Origin: Pseudopithomyces maydicus
Taxonomy: Eukaryota; Ascomycota; Dothideomycetes; Pleosporales; Didymosphaeriaceae
Reading direction: 5' to 3'
DNA length: 64,000 nucleotides
NCBI GenBank assembly: GCA_026873275.1
Contig: JANTUC010000020.1
Span: 1 to 64,000, forward strand
The notes beneath the pieces are model-generated. The model did not search any database. It worked only from the letters and a program-made list of their open reading frames with translations, and was not told the DNA's origin. The position numbers and the translations under genes are program-made. Of this stretch, positions 33,018 through 44,778 are shown piece by piece. Positions within the stretch are counted from its first letter, which is position 1. Each line of letters begins with the position of its first letter.

Positions 33018-35639
33018 GCGTGTGAGGTACAGTGGGCCCTAGAGCGACCAAGGCCGTGCAAGTGGGTGATATCCCGCACTCTGTTCAAGCGAACGAATGC
33101 ATAGGCTCGTGCGTGAGCTGGATATCAAATTGTGGTGGCTTTTGGAACGAAGTGTGTGTTGATAGTGCGCGCCCGATAGTGTCGTACCGAATCCAACTCC
33201 GAGTCCTACATATATGACGCTGGGGATTGAAGCTGCAGTTTGTCGCGTATCTACGTGTCACTGGCGAGCGACAAGGGCGACACGCTAGATTTTTCGGTCA
33301 CTGCCAAACGTGAAGCACGTTGCTGGACAGGTGGGCACGTGGATTGACGACACGCGCGACCCGGAATGTAGGTTGTGAGTGCTAGTGTCGCGATTGCAGG
33401 CCACCGTCAGGTTCGAAGGTAAAGTAAACTATACCGGGTGGAATACTGTGTGGTGGAGAAGTCCGTTTGCGCCAGGTAGCACAGGCAGGATTGGTGAAAC
33501 TGGTGCCTTGGTGGGGGTTGAGTGCTGTGCTACACGCCAGGTCAATGGGCAATGTAACAAAGGCTAGGCGGTTGTTGACAAAGAGACCGGGAGGGGCTTC
33601 ACGTACAGAATAGACAGACAGAGAGCGTACGAAATTATTACCTGCCTTGTGACACATATATACAGACCACAGCGCCCCGTCCCTTCCGCCTGGAAGCAGC
33701 CGTTGGTCGCGTAACATAAGCCCCCGTCTGCACGCCATCAGCATCATCTGAAAGCGAACAATGCATTCATGAGCCTATAGCTGTGCGTGGGCGTCGAGAG
33801 GCTTGCATCGGGGTAGGCTGAGTGTACTCGTCGTGCCATTATAGCTGCACCCTGGGCAAACTATAGCAACCGCTAACCAGGATCTCGTAGAACAAAGGGA
33901 TAGGTGGATCAGTCATCCATGCCACGCCCGTTGTTCGAGGACAAGAGAACCGAAATCCGGGACGTTTTGGAGACTGGCGCCCTCGTGGCGGAAGAAAGCC
34001 ATTGTGGTTGGTTGTGATCGGCAATGTCGCGCCTGTCAGCGCGGGCACTCCCACCTATTCTTATCCGCCTGACAGGTGCATGTAGCAACTCAGCTTCTCT
34101 CACGGCCACCTTTAATCATCGTCTTAGACTTGTGCGACCATACATCCTATTGAAAATTCAGTGCCGGAAGACAGCGCGCGCTCCTCGTGCAAGGTACATC
34201 TCGCACGCCGCTCCGAAACTGGACATTCCACAGCACATGCATCGGCAAAGCATTACCGGGTTGCAATACGAAACTTTACCACATGTACAGAGGGACGTGC
34301 TCAGTCATATCGCGGGGCGTTCATCTCGTGGGTTGCTGGGGCTATGTCATCTCCTAGACCCTATCACGTCTCCTGCCGAGACACCAACATCGCTTGCCCC
34401 AGTGCACAGTGGCCCCATCTTCCCGTTGTCGCGTGTATCGGAGATTCACATACCAACTTAGTCATAGCGAGAGGGGAGGCTGTTCAATGGCATGGCGCCG
34501 ACGTCCCTCGAGATCTCGCCAGTAATTGACGATTCGGCTCTGGACACCAGGCACGCCTGTGGTCAGATCGCTTTTCACCGCTATCCTGATTGTTGAGAAC
34601 TGCAAAAGCACTCCCTTTGTGACGATAGGAGTATTCGTGCAGGACGGACCGTCGTCTGACAGCGTCATTGGGCGGATTCCAGGAGTCTGGATTGCAGGGA
34701 ACGCTTACGATTTTGCTACCCTGCTCATAGAGGCCGGCCTTACCCAGATTCGCAGAATACCCCGCATAACATTTAACGTCGCCGTCGAACCCCTGGGTAC
34801 ATATATCCAGGGTCTGATACCTTGGTACCTGAATACCCGCAACCGAATGTTTGTTTGTACGCAAGCGGTGTGACCGTGCGACGGCATGAAGCATCATAAG
34901 CGAATACCCAAGTGGTTAGAGATACCGAGATACCCTACGACCAGGCTCTGGGAGTGGTTCAAAGAAACCAATGAGGCACGTCTCAAACGAGGGATGAACT
35001 ACGTCTGTCCCAAAACACCACGGCCGCACGCAGCCACCTTCAATTTGCAAGCTGACTAGTTTTCGTCCTCAATGCCTTTGTTCTTGCTTATTACGTACAG
35101 TCCGGATCCTCGAAGACGTCGTGGCATGTTTCATGAAGCGGGGCTACCTGAGGATTCAGGAACGCTTTCCCACGTGCTGACTGTAAACATGTGCTTGTGG
35201 ATCACTGTCACTTGCATAAGTTTTAGCAGGGGTCGTTATTCACGCCACACTCTCTGTGCAGGATCACACTTGCGGCTTTTCCTATTGGCACTGTCATTAT
35301 AGGCTCAAACAATTTGCAGCGAATGAGGAAATATCTTCCCAACGTGTTTTTCACTGGCGTGGTATCGACATGGCCAGAAGTTGAACTCCAATCACGGCGA
35401 CGCCGAAGTTACAGATGGTGAGAACGAGAGGGACAACAACCGGAAGAGAAGAAAACAAAGAGCACTGTGTTCATCCAAGCAGATTCATTACTCGTTCAAT
35501 CATCGTCGGGATGACCTAGTGACTCCATCCTCCCACCAGCCAATAGCAACCCCCTCCACACTGCCTCCATAAAACAGAATATCACCAAAACACCACCCCA
35601 AACACAACAGCAGAAACCTTACATCCCACAAGAACCCCC
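33018..35639. other. Intergenic region, 2.6 kb
   Basis: No recognisable gene. Several overlapping ORFs of 60-145 codons on both strands lack any known motif, and no spliced model could be supported. Nothing repeat-like was seen. Confidence 0.5.
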
Positions 35640-36603
35640 TCACCCCTCCACCACCCCCGCCTCCCTCCTCTGCCTCCCACTAATCAAATACAACGTCGCC
35701 CTAACATCCAACAACGGATCCGCACTCCCCTCCACCCCCTCCACCCTCGGCACCGGATCAAAAATAATCCCCTTCTCCCCTTTCAAACTCTCCTCCTCCC
35801 CCTCCACCCGCTCAACCCTCACCTCCCCCAACTCCACCACCTCCCTCTCCTCAGGCCACACCACCGTCGCATCATCCGCGCGATCCCCCTCCCCCGCAAC
35901 CTGCGCCTTTAGCTTAAACAAAATGGCGCCCTCCCTCTGCAGCCTCGGCGCCAACTCCTCGAACAAATACCCCGCGGATTTACCCTCCAGCTCCGCCGCA
36001 GCGTAACTCTGCACCCCAGCCACAGGCTCAAACCGGTACCGAACCACCGTCCTTTTCCCCTCGCCATTCGTAAACACGTACGCATTCACCCCCAATACCG
36101 CGCCGTCGCAAAGCTGACCGGACTCGGCTTCGGCGCCTCCAGGAACGTCCTCGTCTCAGGGTGCTGCGCCAGGAACGCGGGGACCGCATCCCCTCCCGCG
36201 CCAATCGCCTGGAGTAAGCCGAGGAAATCCTCGCCCGTGCGCACGGGGAAGTGCGGCGTCGAGTGCGCGATGATATCCGTGTGTCGTCTCTTTCCGTCCT
36301 GGCCGTCGGGGAGGTGGAAGCGGAGGGCGATGCCGCGGGGGTTGGAGTTTGGGTCTGTGTCTGGGATTGCGGGGAGGCCGGTGGAGGAGGAGAAGCGGAG
36401 GGTGATTGGGGTGGAGGGGCGGCGAAGTGGGGGGCTGTGGAGAGGGATGGGGCGGTTGGAGAGGGGGTGAATGTCCCGGTGAGGAGGTGGCCTTTTGCGT
36501 GGGCGGGGCGGAAGGATTGGGAGTTTGGGGGTTGGGCGGTGCGGAGGGCGGCGACGAGGGAGGTGGATGTTTCGAGGACTTTGGGGTTTTGTGAGAGGGG
36601 CAT
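35640..36603 (-). CDS. Short catalase-fold heme protein (srpA-like), two apparent frame breaks
   Basis: A small member of the catalase-core superfamily (about 320 residues against 480 or more for true catalases), like bacterial srpA and fungal catalase-like peroxidases. The start MPLSQNPKVLETS is at 36603. Blocks: AKGHLLTGTFTPS (N-terminal His/Gly segment), LRFSSSTGLPAIPDTDPN, NPRGIALRFHLPDG, TDIIAHSTPHFPVRTGEDF, then YWGVNAYVFTNGEGK, VRYRFEPVAG and AILFKLKAQ. The blocks lie in three frames: one base is missing from the run at 36416-36419 and one from the run at 36089-36093. The rest is well conserved, so I treat these as sequence errors. Such proteins can use heme and peroxide; the substrate is unknown. 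A (CT)11 repeat lies 113 bp upstream. Confidence 0.8.
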
Positions 36604-36715
36604 TGTGGTGTGGGATTGGATTGTTTTGAGCTTGAGGGGTGCTTGGTGGAGTTGGGTGGATGGTTGGTGGGCGCTGGTGGGAGCCTCCTCATATATGTTC
36701 ATGCGTCCATGGAAA

Positions 36716-36737
36716 CTCTCTCTCTCTCTCTCTCTCT
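36716..36737. repeat. (CT)11 microsatellite
   Basis: An uninterrupted CT dinucleotide tract in the 5' flank of the catalase-like gene. On the transcribed strand it is a GA tract. Confidence 0.9.
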
Positions 36738-36855
36738 TCTTCCTGCCCCCGCTATGCCTTTCATTAATCATCGATACCGTGCTTCCAAATACCCCTCCTT
36801 GCATGATCCTTAGCTATCACGAAACAAACGAAGGTGGCTACGCAGGTCTGCACTA

Positions 36856-37540
36856 GTCTAATCGGCTGCCTATAATTCGTCAGCACGAGCATTACGCCAG
36901 CTTACTCATGTTCCACGCCTCACTACATCAAGGAGTGCATGTTGATTAATCGTGCGCCTTCCGGTTATATAAGCAGCCCTCTAGGGTTCTGGATGTGGAA
37001 ATTGCGTCATGGGGGTATCTAATGTCTGCGCAGGGTGGATGAGGTTACTTTGAGAATGTTGGACATTGTACTTTGGAATAGTGCATTAACCGCTGGATGC
37101 TAAAGCATTGAATCTAAACCACCATACCCGTGATGGACCAAGCAATTCAAAAGCTGGATAGAACTTGCTTCAGGTATGCCCAACAATAGTAGTATAAATA
37201 TAAAGCACACGCAGAGGGACAACGCAGGCAGCGAATACTCCAAAACGCCAGGCTTTCTCGTGATCCACATGATATTCTCCTCCTCTGATGCCGAGTTTGA
37301 TGAATTGTGAAAAGAGAGCGAAAAGCGGTCCATGCCTGCGTGATAATAAAATATGGTACCGGGAATTATCGGATGGTTTCAATGTCCCCAGTGCGAGTAG
37401 TGTGGCATCTAGTGTGGCGGTGGCGGTCCATGAGGCCATGGAGGCGGTAGCAGTAAATCCCGGGGGTTCACGTACAAAGAAGGACCTGTGAGCAGCGCAT
37501 TAGCGCATCGAGACTCCCACAAACGGCATCAAGTCAGTGC
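36856..37540. other. Intergenic region
   Basis: It lies between the catalase-like gene 5' end and the kinase 3' end. I see no coding sequence or RNA gene. Confidence 0.5.
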
Positions 37541-38594
37541 TCAGTAGGCACCTTGTGGAACTTGGTAGCCACCCATCTGAGCTTGCTGAGCTTGTGCCTG
37601 CGCAGCTGCCATGGCCTGAGCATGCTGCTGTTGTCGCTGTGGGAGGTCGTTGAACCAAGGGTGGTTAAGTGCAGTTGCGGCAGATATCCTCATCTCGGGC
37701 CGAAGTTGAAGCATGCTGTTGAGGAGGCTAATTCCAACCTGGTCGATCTGGGGTAGGATGTGGCGAAGGTCTTGGGTTGCATATACAGGGAAGTTGGCTT
37801 TGTACTCGGGGAACTGCGAGATGCCTGGCCACGAGCGTTCCGAGGGCGTTCCCATGAGTCGGAAAATCTTCTGCAGCTGGTCCTCGTTCGTAGTGCCCGG
37901 GAACAGCGGCCTGCCTGTGTACATCTCGGCCATGATGCAGCCTGCAGACCAGATGTCGATACTTGTGCTATAAGTGCGGCTACCTAGCAGGACGTCCGGT
38001 GCACGATACCACAGCGTGACGACCTCGTTCGAGAAGGTGTTAACGGGAATGCCAAAGGCTCGCGCAAGACCAAAGTCGGCCAATTTGAGCACGCCCCTGG
38101 TGTTGATGAGCAAGTTCTGCGGCTTGAGATCGCGATGCAGAACCCTATTCTCGTGGCAGAAAGCTATACCCTTGAGCAGATGATACATGAAGGATTTGAT
38201 GGTGGGCGGGTCGAGGGCGCCCCGGTCGCCGCGCGCGTCCATGTACTTCTTGAGGTCCTTGTCCATGTACTCGAAGACCAACATCAGCTTGTTCTCGGTG
38301 TGGATAACGTCGTGCAGCAAGACGATGTTCTCGTGCTTCAATTCCTTCATAAGGGATATCTCACGGATGGCCGTCGACGGGGTGCCCTCCTCTGAGTCCA
38401 GGTGGATCTCCTTGAGGGCGACGAGTTCGCCTGTCTGGCGGTTGCGGCCCTTGAACACCTGCGCACAGTCAGCCCGAATGCCCGACGACATGGCCATGGT
38501 GGCCTTGGTAGCTGCGGATGCGTACGGTGGCATAGGTGCCCTCCCCCAGCTTCTCGAGCTGCTGGAAGGAGCTGGGGTGTCGCCGGTTGTCCAT
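37541..38594 (-). CDS. PHO85: Cyclin-dependent kinase, PHO85 type
   Basis: Ser/Thr protein kinase of the PHO85/CDK5 group, which controls phosphate response, morphogenesis and cell cycle with Pcl-type cyclins (family knowledge). A start at 38594 (MDNRRHPSSFQQLEKLGEG) gives the normal short N-terminus. One 67-bp intron (38459-38525, GTACGC...GCGCAG) splits the glycine loop TYAT|VFKGRN. Kinase motifs: VALKEIHL (Lys), PSTAIRE helix, HRDLKPQNLL catalytic loop, DFGLARAFG, TLWYRAPDVLLG activation and APE region, SIDIWSAGCI. The C-terminus is extended with Gln/Ala repeats (about 30 residues). The frame is clean throughout, so not every gene in the window is affected by indels. An unspliced reading to 39022 would add about 140 low-complexity residues and is not the gene. 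Confidence 0.95.
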
Positions 38595-39067
38595 GGTGGG
38601 CGGGAAGGGTGCTGTGTGACCGCCGCCGAGGTTGCGGATGCTGATAGACGAGTCGGTGCGGTTGGCGACGGAGAGGGTGCCTGCGTGGGTCGGGCGGAGC
38701 TTGCTGGGCGGCGGACGGCTCGTGTGCTGCGGATCCCAGAGTATGGCGCTCGCAGAGATGAGCTCGTTGGCGATGCGCAGCTGGGGAGGGGTCGAGTGGG
38801 CGGCGGGGGCGGAGTCGGGGGAGGGCTGTGGTTGGGCCGTTGTTGCAGTGGGAAGCGTTGCAGCGTCCCCGGGCTTCGACGTCTATATAGTTTTGCGGGT
38901 CCTAGTGAATAGCTCCAGGGCTGCGACGATCGGGCGTGTTGGCGCTGGTGGATGAGTCGGTGGCCAGGTTGGTGGGGCTCGAAGGCGCCTAGAAGACCCC
39001 GTTTCGCGCTTGCCCATGCCAATCACGCCTCCCCGTGCCTCGCCGCCGTAAATAGACGGCAGAGAGG

Positions 39068-39350
39068 CATGGGGCGTCCCTTGGGTTGCTCTGCCGGGGC
39101 AATACATAGGTAGTCGGCACATGGGTACGGGTATGTCGTTGGACAGAGGGCCTGCCCGGTAGAGTGGTGGTCAAGGCTCTTCTTCTCTATGCGCCAGGGC
39201 GCTCAAGGGACCGGGGGTACTCAATGAAGTCCCTTGGTTTGCTCAGCTGGGGAAATACTCAACACATGGCCACGAGTGTGCCGTTGGGCAAAGGGGTCTG
39301 GTAAGGTGTTCGTCAAAGTCTTTCTTTATGCGTTAGGGCGCTGAGTGACC
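39068..39350. repeat. Diverged tandem duplication, unit about 130-150 bp
   Basis: Two adjacent copies. Copy one (about 39077-39214) begins GTCCCTTGGGTTGCTC and ends CAGGGCGCTCAAGGGACC. Copy two (about 39229-39350) begins GTCCCTTGGTTTGCTC and ends TAGGGCGCTGAGTGACC. Matching landmarks in order: GGGGCAATAC / GGGGAAATAC, GTCGTTGGACAGAGGG / GCCGTTGGGCAAAGGG, GTCAAGGCTCTTC / GTCAAAGTCTTTC, TATGCGCCAGGGCGCT / TATGCGTTAGGGCGCT. Most differences are transitions. No coding capacity is visible. Confidence 0.75.
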
Positions 39351-40242
39351 GGCCTCCTGGTCTTCGTCTTATGCTTTTATTTCGCCGTGCAACTCCATGT
39401 TCATCCTGGAGAGGCTATATCCACGGCGCTGCAACAGTGTTAAGTGTAGGAAGATCAGCTACAAACATGAATATGCTTTGTGTGTGTTCTCAATTCTATC
39501 TACAGAAAGAGCCAGTCGTCCCAAAGCGGAATGACCATCACATGGTTCTATCCATTCCAAGGTTATACCCACAAGCACCCCGAGCTAGAAGCCCATCTAC
39601 ACGGCATCCAACTCCTCTAGCCCAGTCTACCTCTCGGCTATAATAAGTACACCCATATCTGCACAGAGCAGAATTGTAGATACAGTCAGTACCTGGGGAT
39701 GTGCTAGCGCTGATGCGCACTGCTTGCGGTTGCGGGTAGCTGCATGACAAGGGCAACCCTGTCCGTCTGGACGTCCACATGGCAAGCACAAATCGCGGGC
39801 GCAGAGCAAATTCACACACTGCAGCCACCTGCAAACACGGGTGAGCCTGCAGACGCACTGCGGAAAGGACTCGTTGCTGAATAGCGTGCCAGCGGAGCAA
39901 TGTGCGTGGTGGGGGACAGCTAGTGGAGCTTTGGAAGCTTAGGCGGTCTGTCACAGCAGCTTCGTCATCCAAAGAATACCACAACGTCCCGCGACATCTC
40001 CAGCCTGTGAAAGCGCAATGCTTGCACGCCTCTTCTGCCACCGCCTTCAGCCTGAACGCGTACCGCCCGATTGATTTTCCTTCCTGGCCGCTCCGTGCGC
40101 CACCCTTCACTTCCCTCCCCTCTCTGGCCACTCACCATCATTTATCTGACCTAACTTCTTGTTTGCGGCGTGGATCACCCAGGTCACCGCACACCAACTC
40201 GACCACCTAGGTGCCCCAAGCGGGCACGGCACTGCTGCCGTC
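39351..40242. other. Intergenic region
   Basis: Upstream region of the WD40 gene. Short ORFs on both strands have no recognisable motif. It holds the promoter and 5'UTR of the plus-strand gene. Confidence 0.5.
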
Positions 40243-43200
40243 ATGAAATACACCGTCTATGATCGCCTGTTGAGGCGCGAAGTTGCCGCATCCCGGACCA
40301 AGCCTTATTCAAGCGTGCTTGGCTTGTATGGTGATAGACAATGGGTGCAGGACATGGATATCGTCAACGAGCTTGAGGGTCACAACGGATGTGTCAACGC
40401 TCTATGGTATGGAATCTCTCCACGAACCGAGTCTTCCGTGATACTGACTGCTTTAGCTGGTCAACATCCGGCCGCTTGCTGGCTTCAGGCTCCGACGATC
40501 ACCGAATTAATATACATGCCTACCAACCCGAATCATCTACATCGCAGTTCAGTCTTACCACCTCGATCTTGACAGGCCACCAGACCAACATCTTCTCCGT
40601 CAAGTTCATGCCGTACTCGAACGATAGGACGATAGTCTCCGCCACCGATGATGTGAGGATATTCGACATTGAGCACTCGGGACATTCTGCCTTTGGTTCT
40701 ACTGCCCCACGTCAACCCCAAGGGACTAGGCCCCGGCTTGGAATACACGGCGTGCGCGATGGAGTGACGCTGACGGAAGGGGACACCAATGCGAAGGCGT
40801 TTCAATGTCACAAGGACACGGTGAAACGGATTGTAACCGAGGATACGCCTTTCTATTTTCTCACTTGCTCTGAAGACGGCGACGTAAGGCAATGGGACAT
40901 ACGGCAACCGTCAAGAGTCTATCCACCTCAGCGAGACAGCATGATGCCGAGCTGGGCTGCCGGTACTGATGCGTCCGACAATGTTCCTGACCCGCTCATC
41001 TCATACAGCCGGTATCGTCTTGATCTCAACACCGTATCTTGTTCGCCTTCGCAGCCCCATTATATAGCTCTTGGAGGCGCCCATCTCCATTGTTTCCTAC
41101 ATGATCGACGTATGCTAGGAAGAGATAAGCTCAACGAACGTGGTGCTAAGCTGCCCAGCCCTGCAGCACGAAGTCAACACGATGATGAATTGATGGGCAA
41201 AGCTACTCAGTGTGTCAAAAGTTCGCTCCGAATGGGCAGCAGCGAATGAAACGTAGTGACAACGGGCACATCACTGCCTGCAAGATCAGTGATGCCAATC
41301 CAAACGAGCTCGTGGTCAGTTGGTCAGGGGATCACATCTACAGCTTCGACATCATGAGGAGCCCAGATGCATCTGAAGAAGCTCAAGAATCGGGTGTATC
41401 CGCTGGACCCTCTAAGCACCGTGTAAAGGACACAAGCCGCAAACGAAAGCGACCAAAGTCTAGCGTCCTTTCCCAAGACGGTGCCAATAGAGCTGAATCA
41501 CGCCAACGTACTCGAAGCCCTGAAGAGAGTTTGGCACTGCGTGTCAACTATGCCAATGGCCAAAGCGAAGAGATTCGCGTTGAGCCCCTCAAGAGCCTCT
41601 TTCACCCAGTGAAGCAGCGGCTATTCAGGAAACCGATCATTATCGTATCGCAAAAACTACGATCGGACTTCTACCTAAATTATTCAATCTTCCTGAAGGG
41701 AGGGAAAATTTCGATCCTGATAGTCCCGCTGCACACAAACCAACATTCACTTCGATCCTTGGCTTCGTGGCTTCTGTGCTACCAGATATGGATGACATAT
41801 CCAGGACCTGGCGTTACCCTGTCGATCCTAGTCCCATTGACGTCGCCGTGCAGAACAAGCTACGGGAGCAGCGGGGTTCTTTCCGTCGTTTTGTGCAAGC
41901 CGCAGGAACTCTTGCTCGTGTCCTTGGGGGTCAGCTACGAACGGGCGGTAATGCGAACGCTGTCGTCGCTCAGTATTTCGCCTCTATACAGCATGCTCCT
42001 AGTGAACGGCAAATACCACCACGCGAACAATTTACGTATGACTTCCTCAAAGCCATTCTCCTATGGCTGGACGGCGGTGTTCAATCGGTGATTGACGGCT
42101 TCTCGAGCCCCAGTTCGAGTTCTCGTATGCCACTTCCCCCAGACGCCGATAGCGACGCAATTGACGAGATCCTTATCCCCTATCTACTCGAGATAGCGAG
42201 CGACAACCCTATCATCAACGTAGACGCGTCAAGATTTGAGGCTGATGAGACAAGAGTCCTATATTCGTCTGAAAAAGCTGCCGTGATTGCTTTCTCCAGA
42301 GCAGTGAAAGTACCGTTTGTCGATCTAATCGGATCACATGAATCCACTTCCGGCGAAGGGTCCGCAGGGGAAGCTCCAGGACAAGACCGCACGGCGGCAG
42401 TAAGAAATTGGGCGTTCAAGATTGGCAGGGGTTGTTGTTGAATGTTTCGAAAGACGTTCGTTTTGCTAACGTGGACCGGGCGTTTGGCGGCCGTGGAGTT
42501 GCAGATTCGAGTGTTCAAGCTGAAGAAAGTGAGCAACGACAGCGACAGGAAGACATTGATCCTCTCGCAGAAGACGATGCTATTGTCGACGCCGAAATCG
42601 TGAGCCGGGCTTGGAATGAGCGAACGACCACAGAATCAATTTCCGACGTGACCCCAACTACAGCACTTTTGGATGAAGATGGTAACGCCAATGTGACGGG
42701 TCAGTCGGCAGAGGAAGTTGTTGAAGAGGAGGAAGAAGAACAAGAAATTGAAGACGAAGATGACGACGAAGAAGAGTCGGACGGCGACGTTGGCTTAGAA
42801 GATGAGGATGACGAATTCGCACACATCGATGAAGATGGTCTGGCCCGCACGCTTAGCGGGCGTGTATTGTGGCGCTCTGATTTCGACCGCAGCTATCTCC
42901 GGTCACGTGTCGAGTCGGACGTCCCCTGTTCGCCACATACGCGTGTCTATACTGGGCATTGCAATGTTCGAACCGTTAAGGATGTCAACTTCTTCGGTAA
43001 AAACGACGAATATGTAGTCAGTGGCAGCGATTGTGGGCACCTTTTCATATGGGATAGGAAGACGGCTCAACTCGTAAATATTCTGGAAGGCGATGGCGAA
43101 GTTGTGAACGTAATTCAAGGTAAGCACCCTAACTAGGTTCCTTTCAAGACCACGCACGTGCTAAAACCAGTAGGCCATCCATACGAACCTACCATGGCCG

Positions 43201-43704
43201 TTTCAGGTATTGATCACACCATCAAGGTATTCTCACCAGATACAGCCGCACAGCGCAACGCTCGGAAGGGGATCGGTGTTCATTCAGCCGACCGTGGCCT
43301 ATCCAGCCTTGGTTTCAGACGGAGACGAAGACCACGAAGACCTTCCGCGACCTCGGCCTCTGAGTTGACTCGCGATGCTTCCCTTAGTGAAGACGATGAC
43401 GACGACGATGATGCCGAAGTAACTGAAGATGGTCTCAAAAGCCGAAAGGCTATGCACGACCAGTATCAGATCACTTCACAGAACGACATGGACAGGAAGG
43501 GTGGTGAGTCGATAGTCAACTTCTTGGAGGATCCAGACTGATTATCTAGGTCGCGAAGACGCGTTCATCACAAGGGCGCTGCTCGCCCAGTTGGCACAGC
43601 GCCTGCATGGTCATCAACAGCTCCTAGTTGGTGGCAGGGACGAAGATGAGGAGGGCGAGGCTACCATTCTGCTTAATAATGACGAGGGTTGTAGCGTCAT
43701 GTAA
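40243..43704 (+). CDS. DCAF-like WD40 repeat protein
   Basis: A WD40 protein resembling DDB1/CUL4-associated factors (DCAF6/DCAF8/WDTC1 group), likely a substrate receptor of a CRL4 ubiquitin ligase in the nucleus or cytosol. Start MKYTVYDRLLRRE at 40243. N-terminal repeats: LEGHNGCVNALCWSTSGRLLASGSDD, LTGHQTNIFSVKFMP, CHKDTVKRIVTEDTPFYFLTCSEDGDVRQWD. The middle is basic and Ser-rich (KDTSRKRKRPKSS), followed by a helical region and a long acidic tract. C-terminal repeats: YTGHCNVRTVKDVNFFGKNDEYVVSGSDCGHLFIWD and GHPYEPTMAVSGIDHTIKVFSP. Introns: 40407-40456, 43120-43173, 43504-43549. Frame breaks without introns occur at the A-run 41217-41220 (KKFAPNGQ restored by one A), near 41590-41605, and at about 42409-42414 (NWAVQDWQG restored by one G). 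A splice at ATGTAAGT near 43701 could extend the end. Confidence 0.85.
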
Positions 43705-43731
43705 GTAGATACACAGTCGGTTGGAAAATGA

Positions 43732-43820
43732 ACAGTCTGCGCTGTCTTGAATCGTTGAGTTACTCCGGCCTGTGTGAACTTGTTGGCAATCTGCGCTGTC
43801 TTAAGCTGTTGAGTTACTCC
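43732..43820. repeat. Pair of imperfect 31-bp direct repeats
   Basis: TCTGCGCTGTCTTGAATCG TTGAGTTACTCC at 43732-43762 and TCTGCGCTGTCTTAAGCTG TTGAGTTACTCC at about 43790-43820, 58 bp apart, just past the WD40 gene stop. The separator also contains related words (GTGAACTTGTTGGCAA). Confidence 0.7.
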
Positions 43821-44052
43821 AAGCAATCAAAGGCCCGCACACGAAGGGCCGCAGCAATAGCCAATGCACTCTGTACAGCACTATGTATCACCGGGAATTC
43901 CAACGTAGTGATTTCGCCTCAAGTATCATCATGCAATCAACTAATCAAAGTAGCTGCAAAGAAACCTTCCACACAAACTGCCCCCTTATGCCCAGCCCAT
44001 ATCCCATCCTAACCACTCGAGACTCCATGCGCCAACCAATGCTACGTGTCGT

Positions 44053-44459
44053 CTACGATGCCTTCTTCTGCTGGGCCTTGAGCGCCTTCTTGCGATTGCT
44101 CCGTATCATGACGGTGGAGAGGAAGGTGCCGACGACGGTGGTGGCGAGGACGATCAGGATGACGGGAATACGGATGGCCCAGACGCGGGGAGGAAGAAGG
44201 AATGGAGGATGTGGTCCTCGTCGACGAAGGGCTGCGAGCTTGTTAGACACACGATTGATGCGCCAAGTTTCTTCTGCCATATGCTACGAAGCGAGAGTTG
44301 GTATAGAGAGAATCCATACCATGAACAGGGTCCAGATGGTGTAGTAAAGGAAGACGGTGGTTGCTGCGACGAGCATGCTGAAGCCTACGAGACGGTCGAG
44401 CTGGATTGAACAGTTAGCATGGCCACGCGAGTAACTTGAAGGCGTGCAGCCCTCACCAT
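44053..44459 (-). CDS. DPM2: Dolichol-phosphate mannose synthase regulatory subunit
   Basis: Small ER membrane protein that stabilises the dolichol-phosphate mannose synthase complex, needed for N-glycans, O-mannose and GPI anchors. Exon 1 codes only the start ATG (44457-44459). Intron 44401-44456 (GTGAGG...ATCCAG). Exon 2 gives LDRLVGFSMLVAATTVFLYYTIWTLFM (TM1). Intron 44232-44319. Exon 3 gives PFVDEDHILHSFFLP then RVWAIRIPVILIVLATTVVG (TM2) and a Lys-rich tail RKKALKAQQKKAS. Between HSFFLP and RVWAIRI one base is missing from the C run (44187-44190 on the plus strand), like the other homopolymer breaks in this window. Length (about 90) and two-helix topology fit DPM2. It is head to head with CWC22. 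Confidence 0.9.
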
Positions 44460-44778
44460 CTTGAATGTGTTGCTGGAGAGCGAAGGAGTGGAAGCAGCGT
44501 GTTTAGCGATGCCCTGTGCTCGCAATGGTGAATGTTGATGAGCTGGAACTTTGGGGGGCGGTTAAACCTTCCTCCGCGGGAGGCTTGGCGCGTCATCGCG
44601 CCTGCCTTCTCCAAACTTTCTTGTACTGCCTCGCGCTACTCTCTCTCTCACATCACAACTTTAAAAGTTGTGACCGCCCACGACACTCGCCACCCACCCG
44701 TCCCCGCTCCGAGCGATTGACCTGACTGCGAAATAATAGTAATCCACGATTGTGCAGCGCGACGCGACGACCGCCAGC
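44460..44778. promoter_or_regulatory. Shared bidirectional promoter of DPM2 and CWC22
   Basis: The start codons of two housekeeping genes on opposite strands lie 319 bp apart, so one short region must serve both. No TATA box is evident. Confidence 0.5.

Noticed and set aside
34484..34897. Overlapping ORFs on both strands (137 and 115 codons)
   Set aside because: Neither has a recognisable motif, and they exclude each other as genes.
34901..34975. tRNA-like word (CCCAAGTGGTTAGAG followed by GGTTCAAAG)
   Set aside because: It has a D-arm-like word and a weak T-loop-like word, but no acceptor stem pairing and no proper anticodon arm.
38595..39022. N-terminal extension of the PHO85-type kinase
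   Set aside because: It is Pro/Ser/Arg-rich without homology. A 67-bp intron and a nearer ATG at 38594 restore the normal kinase start.
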